Source of the DNA: Byssothecium circinans
Taxonomy: Eukaryota > Ascomycota > Dothideomycetes > Pleosporales > Massarinaceae
NCBI GenBank assembly: GCA_010015675.1
Contig: ML976978.1
Coordinates: 1,681,314 to 1,745,313, forward strand
DNA length: 64,000 nucleotides
Direction of reading: 5' to 3'
The notes beneath the pieces are model-generated. The model did not search any database. It worked only from the letters and a program-made list of their open reading frames with translations, and was not told the DNA's origin. The position numbers were made by a program, and so were the translations under genes. Of this stretch, positions 38,548 through 48,908 are shown one piece after another (the stretch's first letter is position 1; each line of letters begins with the position of its first letter).

Positions 38548-38820
38548 CGTGGCTGGTGCAGCTGTCGGAGGGAGGGCGTGGCGATGGGTAGCGTCCGCTG
38601 GTGTGTGCAGAGAGGGGAGGGAGTCGTGTTGCGTGGTTTGGTTTGGTTGTGTTGTGCTGAGAGGCCAGGTCAGCTTTGTTGTTTCGTTGGTGGTGGTAGG
38701 CTCCCACTCCGATAATTGATTATTTGAACCGCGGTGAGCTGCCAAGCCCGCTCCCGCCAATTCGTCATAGCATTGCACAACACCCGCCGCACGCCTCAAT
38801 CACCCACCCATGCCACCGAA
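38548..38820. promoter_or_regulatory. compact bidirectional promoter, yif1 and SRP receptor alpha
   Basis: 273 bp lie between the two start codons. Both genes act in early secretion, so shared control is plausible but not shown. Confidence 0.45.
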
Positions 38821-40786
38821 ATGTTGGATACCTTCGAGATCCTGACCGCGTCTGGAGTGGTGCTGTGGTCGCGCACCTACGTCCCTGTCGGCGCAAACAT
38901 CATCAACAGCCTCATCCGCGACGTCTTCATCGAGGAGCGCATCCTACCCCAGTCCGATGATGCCGGCTCCAACCCCACATATCGCAAGGAGGGCTACACG
39001 CTGAAATGGACATCCGAAAAGGATCTGGGCCTCATCTTTGTGGCCGTCTACCAGTCGCTTGTCCACCTCACATGGATCGACAAGCTCCTCGACAATGTGC
39101 GCGCCCTCTTCACCGGCCTCTATGGCGAGCAGATCAAGAAGGAGCACACCAGCGTGGTCAATTGCGATAAATTTGCGCCCTATTTTGAGCGCCAGATGCA
39201 AGAGCTCGAAGGCCAGAGCGATGCCTCATCCACCGCACCCGGCCTGAAACTCACCCCACCCTCCAGTACAGACAATGATAGTGGAGACGAACCCGCCCAG
39301 AAGCCGCCCATTCTACAAAAGCCCCAGCGCCCGCTCTATGACACATCCGCAGACTCCACACCCGTCCCGACACCAGATACGTCACGGCCGAACACGCCCG
39401 GCCAAAATCACCTGTTGACGGGGAAGGCACGACCGGGTGCAAAGCTGTCGCGGAGGGATAGGAAGAAGGTAGCCGGCTTGAACTCGGCGCCGGCATCTTC
39501 TGGAGACGAAGCTTCGGCCAAGAGAAAAGGCAAAGGTGCAGCCAAGAAGAACAGGGTGTGGGGGGAGTTTGGCGCAGAGGAAGAGGATGACTCGATACTA
39601 GACTACTCGCAGTCAGACATCAGAGATGAATCACCGGCAGAAGCTCTGGAGGAGATCAGGCCAGAGACGTGGGGCCGTAAGACTGGCAAAGGCCAGTTCG
39701 TGCTGAAAGATTTGGATGAGGAGATGGACCAGATTATCGCAGAACAAAACGCGAAGAAACAAAGCTCAACAGCACCGGCAGCTGGTGGAATCGTTGGTTC
39801 GAGTATAGGCGCAATAGGAGGCTTGTTCAGAAATGTGGTGGGAGGAAAGACGCTCACAAAGGAAGACCTCGCAAATCCGCTCAAAGGTATGGAGGAGCAC
39901 CTGTTGAAGAAGAACGTCGCGCGAGAAGCCGCAGTGCGGTTATGCGAGGGTGTGGAGAAGGACCTTATAGGCTTCAAAACGAGTTCTTTCACAAGTCAGT
40001 AGTCTCCCTTTGAATAACCCCCCAGTCTGACATCCTTCAGCAATCGAGTCGACCCTCCGCACGTCAATGGAAAAGGCGCTTACAAAGATGCTCACGCCAA
40101 CCTCCTCTCTTGACCTCCTCCGCGAGATCCAAACAGTGAACGCTAGTGGTCGCCCCTACGTCCTGTCCATTGTCGGCGTCAACGGCGTCGGCAAATCCAC
40201 AAATCTATCCAAAATTGCCTTCTTTCTCCTGCAAAACCACCACCGCGTGCTGATCGCTGCGGCCGACACCTTCCGTTCTGGAGCTGTCGAACAGCTCGGC
40301 GTCCATGTGAGAAATCTCAAGGAGCTGAGTAAGCGCGAAGGGGGTGAAGTCGATATCTTCCAAAAAGGCTATGGGAAGGACGCAGCGAATATCGCCGCAG
40401 ATGCTGTCGCTCACGCCTCAAAGAATGACTACAACGTTGTTCTCATTGACACCGCCGGTCGTCGCCACAACGACCAGCGACTCATGTCTTCGCTCGAGAA
40501 GTTTGGCAAGCTTGCCAAACCTGACAAAATCCTCATGGTAGGCGAAGCTCTCGTAGGCTCTGATTCCGTAGCCCAGGCACGCAACTTCAACGCCTCATTT
40601 GGCCCTGGAAGGGGCCTTGATGGGTTCGTCATTAGTAAGTGTGATACTGTGGGCGATATGGTGGGTACGCTAGTCAGTATGGTGCACGCAACAGGTATCC
40701 CGGTGGTATTCTTGGGCGTTGGGCAACATTATGCGGATCTGAGGGGATTGAATGTCGGGAGTGTATGCAGGCTTCTGATGAGTTAG
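38821..40786 (+). CDS. srp101: Signal recognition particle receptor, alpha subunit
   Basis: The ER-bound GTPase that docks SRP-ribosome complexes. Exons are 38821..39994 and 40041..40786, giving 639 residues. Residues 1-170 are the SRX longin-like domain that binds the beta subunit (MLDTFEILTASGVVLWSRTY, FVAVYQSLVHLTWIDKLLDN). A charged linker follows (SGDEASAKRKGKGAAKKNRV). The NG domain fills the rest: P-loop GVNGVGKST (437-445), AADTFRSGAVEQL, DTAGRR, and the guanine motif as SKCD. It ends with DLRGLNVGSVCRLLMS, the usual end of the family. The intron splits a Thr codon in FTTIEST. Confidence 0.97.
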
Positions 40787-41242
40787 GCGGGGCTTCGGCC
40801 TTGTGTTTATATGAATCAATGCGGCTTGATGCCTGATTTTGTAATTATTTGAAATTACCTGATATTGGCCACAGATCTCGATTTAGGACGTTAGGGTCTC
40901 GTCCATGGCATTTGTATGATATATGACTCGCAAGCAAGATATAATCAAGCTCGCCTTCAATATTGGCCTCCCACCCCTCCTGGTTCAGCGCCATCGGCCA
41001 CCGAACCCTTCTTAAATGTCCTCTGTGATAAGTCTGTATTCGATGCGTCCAATGCCCTGCGTTCCCGTCCTCTCAAGTGAGGCACTGCACCCAAAGTCAG
41101 CTTAGATGGAGTACATGCTGCCATATCAACTTCCGGCAGGATATCAACAGCACGGATACGAACTCGGACCAACCATCTTGAATCCCGCCAGCCAAACCCT
41201 CCCGACTGAGGCTTTTCCATAGGTTCCAATCGATCGCAATCC
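40787..41242. other. downstream flank of the SRP receptor gene with an undetermined minus-strand ORF
   Basis: A minus-strand frame of about 95 codons (40957-41244) opens right at the SINE target duplication and contains words such as SRWLVRVRIRAVDILPEVD. I do not recognise it. It could be the remains of a gene cut by the insertion, or chance. Confidence 0.3.
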
Positions 41243-41253
41243 AAGATTCCTCA
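41243..41253. repeat. left target-site duplication of the SINE-like element
   Basis: AAGATTCCTCA is followed directly by the tRNA-like head. The same 11 bases recur at 41793-41803, after the element. Confidence 0.85.
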
Positions 41254-41790
41254 GGTGGGATAGCTCAGTAGTAGAGTGCTGCAGCCTTAGAAAGCTTTTA
41301 AGAGAAATTGTAGGTTTAAATCTTACTCCTATTACATAATTACTCTATAAGGAATTGTAAGGCTCTCTCTACACCTTATATATACTTAAAATTTACTACC
41401 CTTTATCTCCCTCCTTAGTAAGGTAACTATTACTACCTATTAAAGCTTATAAGGTTTCCCTTATAAGATTTTTCTTATAAGGTATAAGTATATCTAATCT
41501 ACTACTAGAGAGTAGTATAGAGGGAAGAGAGTATAAAAGTAGACCTAGGGGGTAGATAGAGGGGAGCATATTATAGCTTAAGTAGGTATCTAGTAACCTA
41601 GAGGTAATCTAGCGTCTTTTAAAGGGGGGAAAGCATAGGTAGGATAGGCTTTCTGTAAGAGAGTAGTTATAATAAGAAACGCCCTTATATAGTGCCTAGC
41701 ACATCTATTATGCCCTATAGGAGGCTTTGTGTAAATAAAGGCCTTAGCTAAATCTATAGGACGAAAATTAATACTAACTAACTAACCAGT
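41254..41790 (+). mobile_element. SINE-like retroelement with tRNA-derived head, AT-enriched
   Basis: The element starts GGTGGGATAGCTCAGTAGTA, a tRNA-like 5' end with an RNA polymerase III A box (41261-41274). A degenerate B box, GGTTTAAATCT, lies at 41313-41323; the consensus has C where two T now stand, as C-to-T (RIP-like) mutation would leave. A distinctly AT-rich body of about 450 bp follows, unlike its flanks. The 3' end is a short (CTAA)n tail at 41774-41786. Perfect 11-bp direct repeats flank it at 41243-41253 and 41793-41803. Length (about 537 bp), head, tail and duplication fit fungal SINEs such as Foxy or Mg-SINE in general design; I do not claim identity with either. It encodes nothing and needs LINE enzymes to move. 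Confidence 0.8.
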
Positions 41791-41792
41791 CT

Positions 41793-41803
41793 AAGATTCC
41801 TCA
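41793..41803. repeat. right target-site duplication of the SINE-like element
   Basis: AAGATTCCTCA matches the left copy over all 11 bases. With the preceding C and one mismatch the match extends to 13. Confidence 0.85.
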
Positions 41804-41899
41804 TAATCGCATATTAACAGTCACGAAACTATGAACATCGCAACTTCCGCACCCTTCCGCCATAACTGCACTCGCGAGAAGACTTATTTCACCCATCTC

Positions 41900-43552
41900 T
41901 CAACCCCGTCCATCCATCTCGGCATACTCAAGCCGTATCGGAAGCTCCGTCGGCAAAACCGCTAACTCAATCTTCTGATCATGAGTGGGAAGTTCCGACC
42001 AAGACGTCGGCACCATCATCTCATGCACCTGCGGACCGTCCAGTTCCTGGATATCCGACGACGACGTCGTGGACAGGCAGGATCCCTTATTCATGTATGC
42101 GAGGTCTTCTCTCGTTTGCTTCCGACGACGGTGCAGGAAGAAATAGATGGCGGAGGCGATGATGGCGATGACGGCGGTGCTGCCTATGATAATTCCTGCT
42201 ATTGCGGTTACGCTGAGCCTTGTGTTTGAGTGGGATGAGGAGCTGGGCGGGTGGATCGGGAGGATCTTGGCGGCCGGGAGTTGTTGTTCGGGGAAGGAGG
42301 CGCGCGTGATGGTGAAGTTCGCGCGCTCGTAGTCCACGATCAAATATGCTTCTTGCAGGAGCGTCCGTCCCAGGGTGTATTGGGAATCATTTGCTGCCCG
42401 GCGTATGGGGAAGTAGTTCGTTGCGTTGGGGTAGTAGGGGTACGATGCTTGTAGATCGAAAGCCGAATACGGGAGGATTATGTTGGTGTAGTTTGATGTA
42501 GTGTCGGAGAGCGTGTTCGCTAATTTGAATGTAATCGATGGATTGAGTGCTTGTAGTTGGGATCGTATGGTAGTGTTGACTAGGTAGAGATCGGTTTTGG
42601 AGTCGTAGGTTAGGCCGAATGCCGTTTCGAAGGCGTCGCATATATCTCGCGGTAGCCATATGTGTGGTACTGTCGAGTCGACGAGGGAGAAATGTGCGCT
42701 CGAGGATAAGGAGTAGGTTCCTTTCAGGGTGTTTGTGGCCGTGATGGAGTTAACGGCGACACTAAGTAACCGCGAAGGATTGATAGAAAAGGAGAAAGAA
42801 AAGTCCATGGTATTGTGTAGAAACCGGCTAGTGTCATAGCCACCGAGAATGAGCTGAGCGAGGTATGACTTCGATCTGTATTTGGCGCCGGCTGTGTAGG
42901 CAAAGGATAAACTGGGTATCATAGAGTTATTTCGTAGCTGCCACAGAAACGTTTTCTCGGGCTTACAGGAGCCGCAGAAGGATGAGTCTGTAGTCCCGAG
43001 TGGTATGTGACCCATGAAGTAATCCAGTTCTGCCACTCCTGCAACAACTTGCTTCTTCAATGATAATGATGTGCCCGCAGTCTCACTGCCTAGTGTCACG
43101 GTATCATACCCAAACATACCACGACCTTCATACCCCAGATTTTGCTCCAAGCCGATGTCGTACTGCCCAATAGTCGACCATGTCGATGATGTATTCGACT
43201 GGAATCCAGGACTCTGCGCGCTGTTCAAAATCCCCGCGCCGCGCGAACTGGCACAATTCGACGGGTCCACCCCTGCTACGCAGCCAGCCGGAACAATCAC
43301 ATACGTCTCCCCACTCTTCGTCGAGGCCTGAACGCGCAGGTCCTGGCCACCGACGTTGACCTTGAAGGTGCTCCAGCTGCCATCGTTGCCGTCGAATTCT
43401 TGCGATGGCGGTACTACGTAGGGTTGTGGTGTCGGTGAGGAGGTTCCTCTGGGCACAATGTGCATTGTGTTGGGAATGGCGAAGAGAAGGAATGATTCAG
43501 AGAGAACAGAAACATTGGAGTGTTTGGACCAAGAGGTGAAGGTCTCGGACAA
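41900..43552 (-). CDS. Membrane-anchored aspartic-protease-like protein, catalytic motifs degenerate
   Basis: One exon of 550 residues with a pepsin (A1) fold pattern. The lobe-one motif, where DTGS is expected, reads VQASTKSGETYVI (residues 74-86), so the catalytic Asp is missing. The lobe-two motif is SLVDSTVPHIWLP with Asp292, but the Gly of D-T/S-G is gone. Other fold markers are kept: the SQNCASSRG-like loop, MFGYDTVTLG and LILGGYDTSRFLHNT. Many N-glycosylation sequons occur. A single membrane span lies at about 447-473, followed by a basic stop-transfer (HRRRKQ) and a 77-residue cytoplasmic tail. This suggests a surface binding or receptor-like role rather than proteolysis. The N-terminus has only a weak signal (SESFLLFAIPNT), so a missed 5' exon is possible. 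Confidence 0.82.
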   Translation of the reverse strand: MSETFTSWSKHSNVSVLSESFLLFAIPNTMHIVPRGTSSPTPQPYVVPPSQEFDGNDGSWSTFKVNVGGQDLRVQASTKSGETYVIVPAGCVAGVDPSNCASSRGAGILNSAQSPGFQSNTSSTWSTIGQYDIGLEQNLGYEGRGMFGYDTVTLGSETAGTSLSLKKQVVAGVAELDYFMGHIPLGTTDSSFCGSCKPEKTFLWQLRNNSMIPSLSFAYTAGAKYRSKSYLAQLILGGYDTSRFLHNTMDFSFSFSINPSRLLSVAVNSITATNTLKGTYSLSSSAHFSLVDSTVPHIWLPRDICDAFETAFGLTYDSKTDLYLVNTTIRSQLQALNPSITFKLANTLSDTTSNYTNIILPYSAFDLQASYPYYPNATNYFPIRRAANDSQYTLGRTLLQEAYLIVDYERANFTITRASFPEQQLPAAKILPIHPPSSSSHSNTRLSVTAIAGIIIGSTAVIAIIASAIYFFLHRRRKQTREDLAYMNKGSCLSTTSSSDIQELDGPQVHEMMVPTSWSELPTHDQKIELAVLPTELPIRLEYAEMDGRG

Positions 43553-44637
43553 GATGACTTGGCGTGGAATTGCCGGTCATGAACGGTTCCAGATGCACAA
43601 GCATGGAAGCGGAGAGTTGAAATTGCAGGGCTTTTGGACTCACCCAGAGCTGCCTGCTACAAAAACTCCGATCATTATCATGTCTGGGCTTGGCCATTTT
43701 TGTTACATATATGAAGGACGTGGTTCGTCGTCAATGTTGGGATCAATAATTCTCAGCTGAGGCTAAGCACCATGGTAACCGCTAAAATAGTTTAGCGCCT
43801 TCCATCCGAGGTCGTTGCAACCTCAAATCGTCCCTCTCCCCCCTCATACTCAGTAACACATAAGACAGCGGCGATAACTACACTCACCGGCCTGTTAGAA
43901 CGGCCCCATTGTATCGTTGGCCTAGAAGTCACATCCTACGATAATTGGTACCATGGACCGGAGGACGATCCTCAGTAAGCTCGGCTGCCTGCCTGCGCCT
44001 CTCCACTGTGGGGGCTAATCGCCTCGATTTAATTTGTATTCGCACGATAACGGATTTCTTTGGCCCTTTGCTATACCTCAGTTGCACGGAAACAACGTGT
44101 AAAACTGTTGGGGGGGAGTCCATACACGTCGAAGACTCTGAACTCGGGTATGCGATCTTGCATGCCATATCAGTTTCAAACTTCCTGTTTTGGGACCATG
44201 GCCACTGCACTCAGAACACAGGTACTTCGTTGAAAAGGCAATGTTCGCTCCGATGTGCACGTTTCAGGAGGTGCTCGCTGACCCGTTGCTGATTTCCGCC
44301 TTGAGCTGAACTTTTGAAGTATCCTTGGCCCAGGGTATTTCAAACGTCCACCTCTGCCAATCTCGACACAGACACTTCTCTGTGACGTGAACCACAACAC
44401 CTCGCTCGCTTAGTGACAGTAATAGAGTTAAGAAGTCGCTCGATGAGCATCACGCGGTAGCACCACAACATGCGAACCTGCGCGCTGCTCTACGGAGCGA
44501 TAATAGTAGGACACTCTCTTGGCAACCACCACCATGGAAGCCAGCAGATTAGCGAGGCTTCTTCGAAGAGATGTGAGTTACGAAACTGCCGACTGTGAAC
44601 TTCGACATCTAATAGATACAGTCTGTATGTAAGAGGG
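43553..44637. other. shared upstream region of the pseudo-protease and wall-protein genes
   Basis: A 1.1-kb divergent region. A short plus-strand frame starting near 44534 (MEASRLARLLRRD) stops at a GTGAGT, which could be an upstream exon of the next gene, but I cannot show a matching acceptor. Nothing else is supported. Confidence 0.4.
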
Positions 44638-46995
44638 ATGCATTGGGTTGATAATAAATTAACTAAATCAGCTATCTCCAACGTTTCGTTGTCATCTTTA
44701 TCGTCACTACCACCTTCACCAGCAATAAAAACGTCAATACGGAGCGTAACTTCCTCTTTCAAAACGCCTACTCGCCCCGAGTGGCACAATACGACACTTC
44801 TAAGTTTACCGACGAACCCCATCACCACTAGATCCAGGTCATATCGTACATCGCCCACTAAACCAAAATCACTTACCCCCATTCGCCCAACAAGGAACGC
44901 AACAATGGCTCGACCTTGCACTGGCTGCAATCTGGGAGCATTTACAACCATGACATGGTTCACGGGAAAGGTGCAAGCATCATGGACCAGTGTTGTTGTG
45001 ACTGAAACAGTGCTCGCGAAAACCATCAGTTATTTTGACGGCAATCCAGAAACCCTACAGGGAACGACAGTGACCTATCAAACACTGGAGCAGACCAAGA
45101 CACTCATCGGGCCCGCAAACCAGACGATCACGCATACCACGCCTGTATTCAAGGTTATACCGACAAAAGGAGTCACGCTAGAACGACCTATAGGTCCGAC
45201 GTATGTCATGTATCAATCCATTTATGGTGGAGACGAACGCCCATTTGGTGATTCGATATTGTGCACAGCCGAAGTTGATACTCTGAAATTTGCAGCTCCA
45301 AAAAGCCCAGAAGACTACGACTTATTCATTGAAACCATCACAAACGTGGCTACAACATCAAAAACGACTAGATTCGCATTGCTACCTACACCCCTTATAG
45401 GCCACCTTAAACAGAATCCGGAAGTTCAGCAACGATTCCAGGGCCATGATATCGCCACCTGCACTCTTCCGCCTCGATCACCACCACCAATAGAAGGAGT
45501 TAAACCATCAGAATCTGTTCGTCCGCCAGCTTCTTCGATTCGACATACAAGTACAGCCTCATCCTCTGCGTCAACGTTCTTAAGCACGACCTATGCTTCA
45601 ACTTCGACACACATCACAGTTCGCGGTTGCCTCAGGTGCGATAATACGGAAATATATGCCCCGAAGATGACCGACGTCACTCCGACACCATCGCTCGTTC
45701 CGACACCGTCTGGAGTTCAATCCATCACACTTGGAGACAGTATCGTTGTTCTTCATCCTGTGCCGACACCCCCAATTGAGCTGAAGAACACCGGATTTGC
45801 TTCACCGACTGATCGGCCGATTTCACTTGATCCTTCGTCGACAGATGCACCGGTCTCGCTGGGTTCTTCGCCGACTGATGTGCCGGTTTCACTAGATCCT
45901 TTTCCATCCAAGCGCCCAGTTCTCCTCGACCATTCTTTGACCGGACTGCCGGTTTCTCTAGATCCTTCTCCAACCGAAAACCTGAACTCTCCTCACAATT
46001 CCAACATTGCTCAGCCTGGTCAACAACCAATTCCTACCCCTGGTGTTGTTATCGGTGGCGAAACGCTTCGTGTTGGCCAAACAATCGTCATAAACGGAGC
46101 GACAATCGCCGTACCTACAGCCGAAAGTGGTTCCCGTATCCTAATCGATGGGAAGACGATATCTGTCGCCCCTTTGCCTACAGGTCCAGCTATTCTCACC
46201 GTCGGTGGTATTCCTTTGACCGCGAACCCTCAGAGCCAGATTATCGTTGGGTCGCAGACGCTTACACCTGGTGGGCCAGCTATCACGTTTGATGGAAGCA
46301 CGCTCAGCCTCGCATCATCCGGAACCATAGCCGTGGTCGACGGCGCCACGAAGACTCTCTCACCGGCGCCATGGATCACGGCAAAACCAGTTCTTGCGGT
46401 TGATGGTCATAGTGTCACAGCGAACGTTATCGGAGGAACGACCGCTTTCGTACTCGGTCCATCGCAGACACTAACGGACGGAGGCGTCGTTACTGTATCA
46501 GGGACTACGTACTCAATGCCCACATCAGCATCTGGCTCAGTAATTGTTGTAAATGGGGTATCATCAACTTTCGGCCCATCTAGTTCTCCAAGCATAACCC
46601 TTGCGAACGGACTATCCGTAGCTGCTTCGGTGAAGGGAGGCACAACAGCCTTCGTTATCGCATCCGGCCAGACTCTTACTCCTGGCGGCAATCTCACGGT
46701 TTCAGGCTCGACTTACTCCATGCCTTCATCAGCATCTGGCTCGGTGGTTGTGATCAATGGCAGAACGTCCACTTTTGGCTGGAGCAGTGTCGAAGCAACG
46801 ACGACGACGGCGACCCCGAGCTCAGATACCACGAGCCTACGTGTTCCGGCCAATTCCGCTGTTCCTAGCACCACGATTACTTCCACTACATCGCGTCAAC
46901 AAGGTGCGGCGTTGTCGATGAGGAAGAGCGGTTTCGACGCTTGGTTTGAAGGGCTTTTCTTGGGATTCGCTGGGTGGATTCTTTTGGTAATGTAA
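44638..46995 (+). CDS. Repeat-rich probable GPI-anchored cell surface protein
   Basis: One long frame of up to 785 codons. Residues about 140-290 form a Cys-poor domain I do not recognise. Ser/Thr/Pro-rich DNA follows, including about five 16-residue repeats of the type SSTDAPVSLGSSPTD (about 45825-45990). From about 460 to 735 comes an array of beta-strand-like repeats built on IVGSQTLTPGGPAITFDGST and GSVVVINGRTSTFG, common in fungal extracellular proteins. The end is a hydrophobic stretch (WFEGLFLGFAGWILLVM), as in GPI-anchored proteins. No signal peptide follows the Met at 44638, nor the Met at about 44905. Either the true first exon lies upstream or the start is wrong. Surface location is inferred from the tail and repeats. 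Confidence 0.7.
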   Translation: MHWVDNKLTKSAISNVSLSSLSSLPPSPAIKTSIRSVTSSFKTPTRPEWHNTTLLSLPTNPITTRSRSYRTSPTKPKSLTPIRPTRNATMARPCTGCNLGAFTTMTWFTGKVQASWTSVVVTETVLAKTISYFDGNPETLQGTTVTYQTLEQTKTLIGPANQTITHTTPVFKVIPTKGVTLERPIGPTYVMYQSIYGGDERPFGDSILCTAEVDTLKFAAPKSPEDYDLFIETITNVATTSKTTRFALLPTPLIGHLKQNPEVQQRFQGHDIATCTLPPRSPPPIEGVKPSESVRPPASSIRHTSTASSSASTFLSTTYASTSTHITVRGCLRCDNTEIYAPKMTDVTPTPSLVPTPSGVQSITLGDSIVVLHPVPTPPIELKNTGFASPTDRPISLDPSSTDAPVSLGSSPTDVPVSLDPFPSKRPVLLDHSLTGLPVSLDPSPTENLNSPHNSNIAQPGQQPIPTPGVVIGGETLRVGQTIVINGATIAVPTAESGSRILIDGKTISVAPLPTGPAILTVGGIPLTANPQSQIIVGSQTLTPGGPAITFDGSTLSLASSGTIAVVDGATKTLSPAPWITAKPVLAVDGHSVTANVIGGTTAFVLGPSQTLTDGGVVTVSGTTYSMPTSASGSVIVVNGVSSTFGPSSSPSITLANGLSVAASVKGGTTAFVIASGQTLTPGGNLTVSGSTYSMPSSASGSVVVINGRTSTFGWSSVEATTTTATPSSDTTSLRVPANSAVPSTTITSTTSRQQGAALSMRKSGFDAWFEGLFLGFAGWILLVM

Positions 46996-47453
46996 TCTTT
47001 TTGGTGTGACTAATTAGGTACTTTTTGATGATCACATTCGCATTGTCTTGTTCATTTGGCGTATAGCAAGGCGTTCTGAAGCAAAATATAGATATGTAGA
47101 TAGCTTGCACTCATCCTGTGCCATCTTTTTTCGATCCCCTTTCACGCTCGCAAGCCATGTGAGCGACCATGCAATCAGCAACGGATACTTCTCCATTGTA
47201 CTTTTCTAGCATAGGCATCGAGTGGTGATTAGTGATCATCGAAAAGAGTTAAGCGCAGGGGCAGGGTAATCTACATCGCAAAATACGATTGGCTGCTGAG
47301 CCGGTTCATTGACGATGCCGGAAGTGAGATTGCGGCTGAAGCAGGCTACACTCCCCAAAGGCACGACTTCGCCAGAGTTTTTATTTCAGCAGTCTGCCAA
47401 CGCCAAGCATATCACGTTGTGTTCCAGCACGTCAGTGGCACAGAATTGGCGAC
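46996..47453. other. intergenic stretch before the bZIP gene
   Basis: It holds the 3' flank of the wall-protein gene and the promoter side of the bZIP gene. No motif stands out. Confidence 0.5.
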
Positions 47454-48908
47454 ATGAAGAATTTTGCCTTTCGCTCTTACAAGCGCTTGCCTAAGGATAA
47501 AGGAGGTAATGACTGACGTTTCCTTACTACCCCTTCGTTCTGCACGTCGCTTTACGTTCATCTGTGTAGAAAGATGCCGTGAAAATGCCGAAGATAGTAT
47601 TCATACTTCCTTAGAACCTCGGCATTGGCCCTTTCTCGAGAATGCATCGTTTCCAAGGGTACTGAGCTAACACATTGCAGAAGCTACCGATAAGCCGGAG
47701 ACCAACGAGCCAAAGGACAAAGAGAGTGTGACATACCAAAAACGCAGAGAACAGGTTCGGCGAGCGCAACGGTAAGAATGACTATAAACAAATATATCAT
47801 CAACTCCATCCATAAAAGCAGGCTAATAAACCTTCTACAGCACCCATCGCGAACGCAAAGAAAACTACACCAAATCCCTCGAAACCCAGGTCCTACAACT
47901 CCGCAGCGACGAGGTCGTTTTATCACAGACAAACCGCTTCCTCCAACAAGAAGTAGACCGATTGAAGGCACTACTCGAGCAAAATGGCATTCCCCACGCT
48001 GTTGAGCAGACAATATTCACATCGCCAGAGACCATGGACTTGGACGCCCCGCTCAGCTCAAGATCCGTTAGTATCATGCAAAATCCGCTGGGTGAGCAAC
48101 AGCTTCATGTGGGTTCGACCAGTGGCGGTGGGAGTCTCTGGCTCACGGAGAGTGAGGGGAGTCAGTTATCTAAGAGTAGCCATGCGACGCAGAAGAAGAG
48201 GTCGATATTTGGGTTGAAGCGGCGTGAAGAGGCCGACAATGTTCCTGGAAGCAGTGGTGTGTATATTGATCCATGGTTGGGATGACTCTAATTGGTTTTG
48301 AGATCAACCGCTTCAATCGCCCGCCACAGCACCGCCCGATCGAAGAGTCCGTGACCTGAACCAGACGGACTTGGGGATGGAATTTGTCCTCACGTAGGTT
48401 TTCCTTCTGTTCGTCTACCTATTCGCTCCTTGTACTCACAAACAAACAAACCTACAGTCTCGAGGCCCCCTGTCTAGACCACGTGCAAGGCGCACCGTGC
48501 TCCACACATGCACCTGCGGGAGTCCCAACCGGTCATGCTCTTATGGCGACTGCGGCTTTGCTTCACCAGTCACCCAAACAACCCGTCAATACCGCGGTCC
48601 ATTGTCACTGGAACGCGCCCAATGTCAGCTTAGAGAAACTCCTCGAGCTAGCAGACCAGATTGAATTTGAGGGTGATATTGCGCCTGTTCAGGCTTGGGC
48701 GAGGTTGCAGTCGCGGAGAGGTTTTGGGGACCTGGAGCTGGGACAGCTGAGAGCTTTGACGCAGGAGTTGCTGGGACATATGCAGTGTTATGGGTAGGTT
48801 ATTTCCACTATTTGCTTGGGGTTTAGTAGTTAACAAGACTTTAGGTTCGGTGCGGTGATTGATGAGTATATTTTCGAGAGCTTGGTGGAGAAGGTGTTGC
48901 CTGGGTGA
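47454..48908 (+). CDS. Fungal-type bZIP transcription factor
   Basis: Six exons: 47454..47505, 47681..47771, 47841..48256, 48303..48393, 48458..48793 and 48845..48908, giving 349 residues. Exon 1 encodes MKNFAFRSYKRLPKDKG. The basic region is formed across the exon 2-3 splice (KRREQVRRAQRTHRERKENY) and the zipper follows (SLETQVLQLRSDEVVLSQTN). The C-terminal half carries DLNQTDLGMEFVLTLEAPCL, GHALMATAALL and LGHMQCYGFGAVIDEYIFE, typical of a fungal family of short bZIP proteins. The usual invariant Asn of the basic region is Val here (QVRRAQR), apparently a family trait. The exon 3-4 boundary is the least sure: a CACAG acceptor further on also keeps the frame. Target genes are unknown. Confidence 0.87.

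Noticed and set aside
41254..41340. Functional tRNA gene
   Set aside because: A and B boxes are present, but the anticodon arm does not fold and the acceptor stem relies on G-T pairs. It is better read as the tRNA-derived head of a SINE with target duplications.
44490..45026. Minus-strand frame of 178 codons
   Set aside because: It overlaps the start of the wall-protein gene on the other strand and has no motif.
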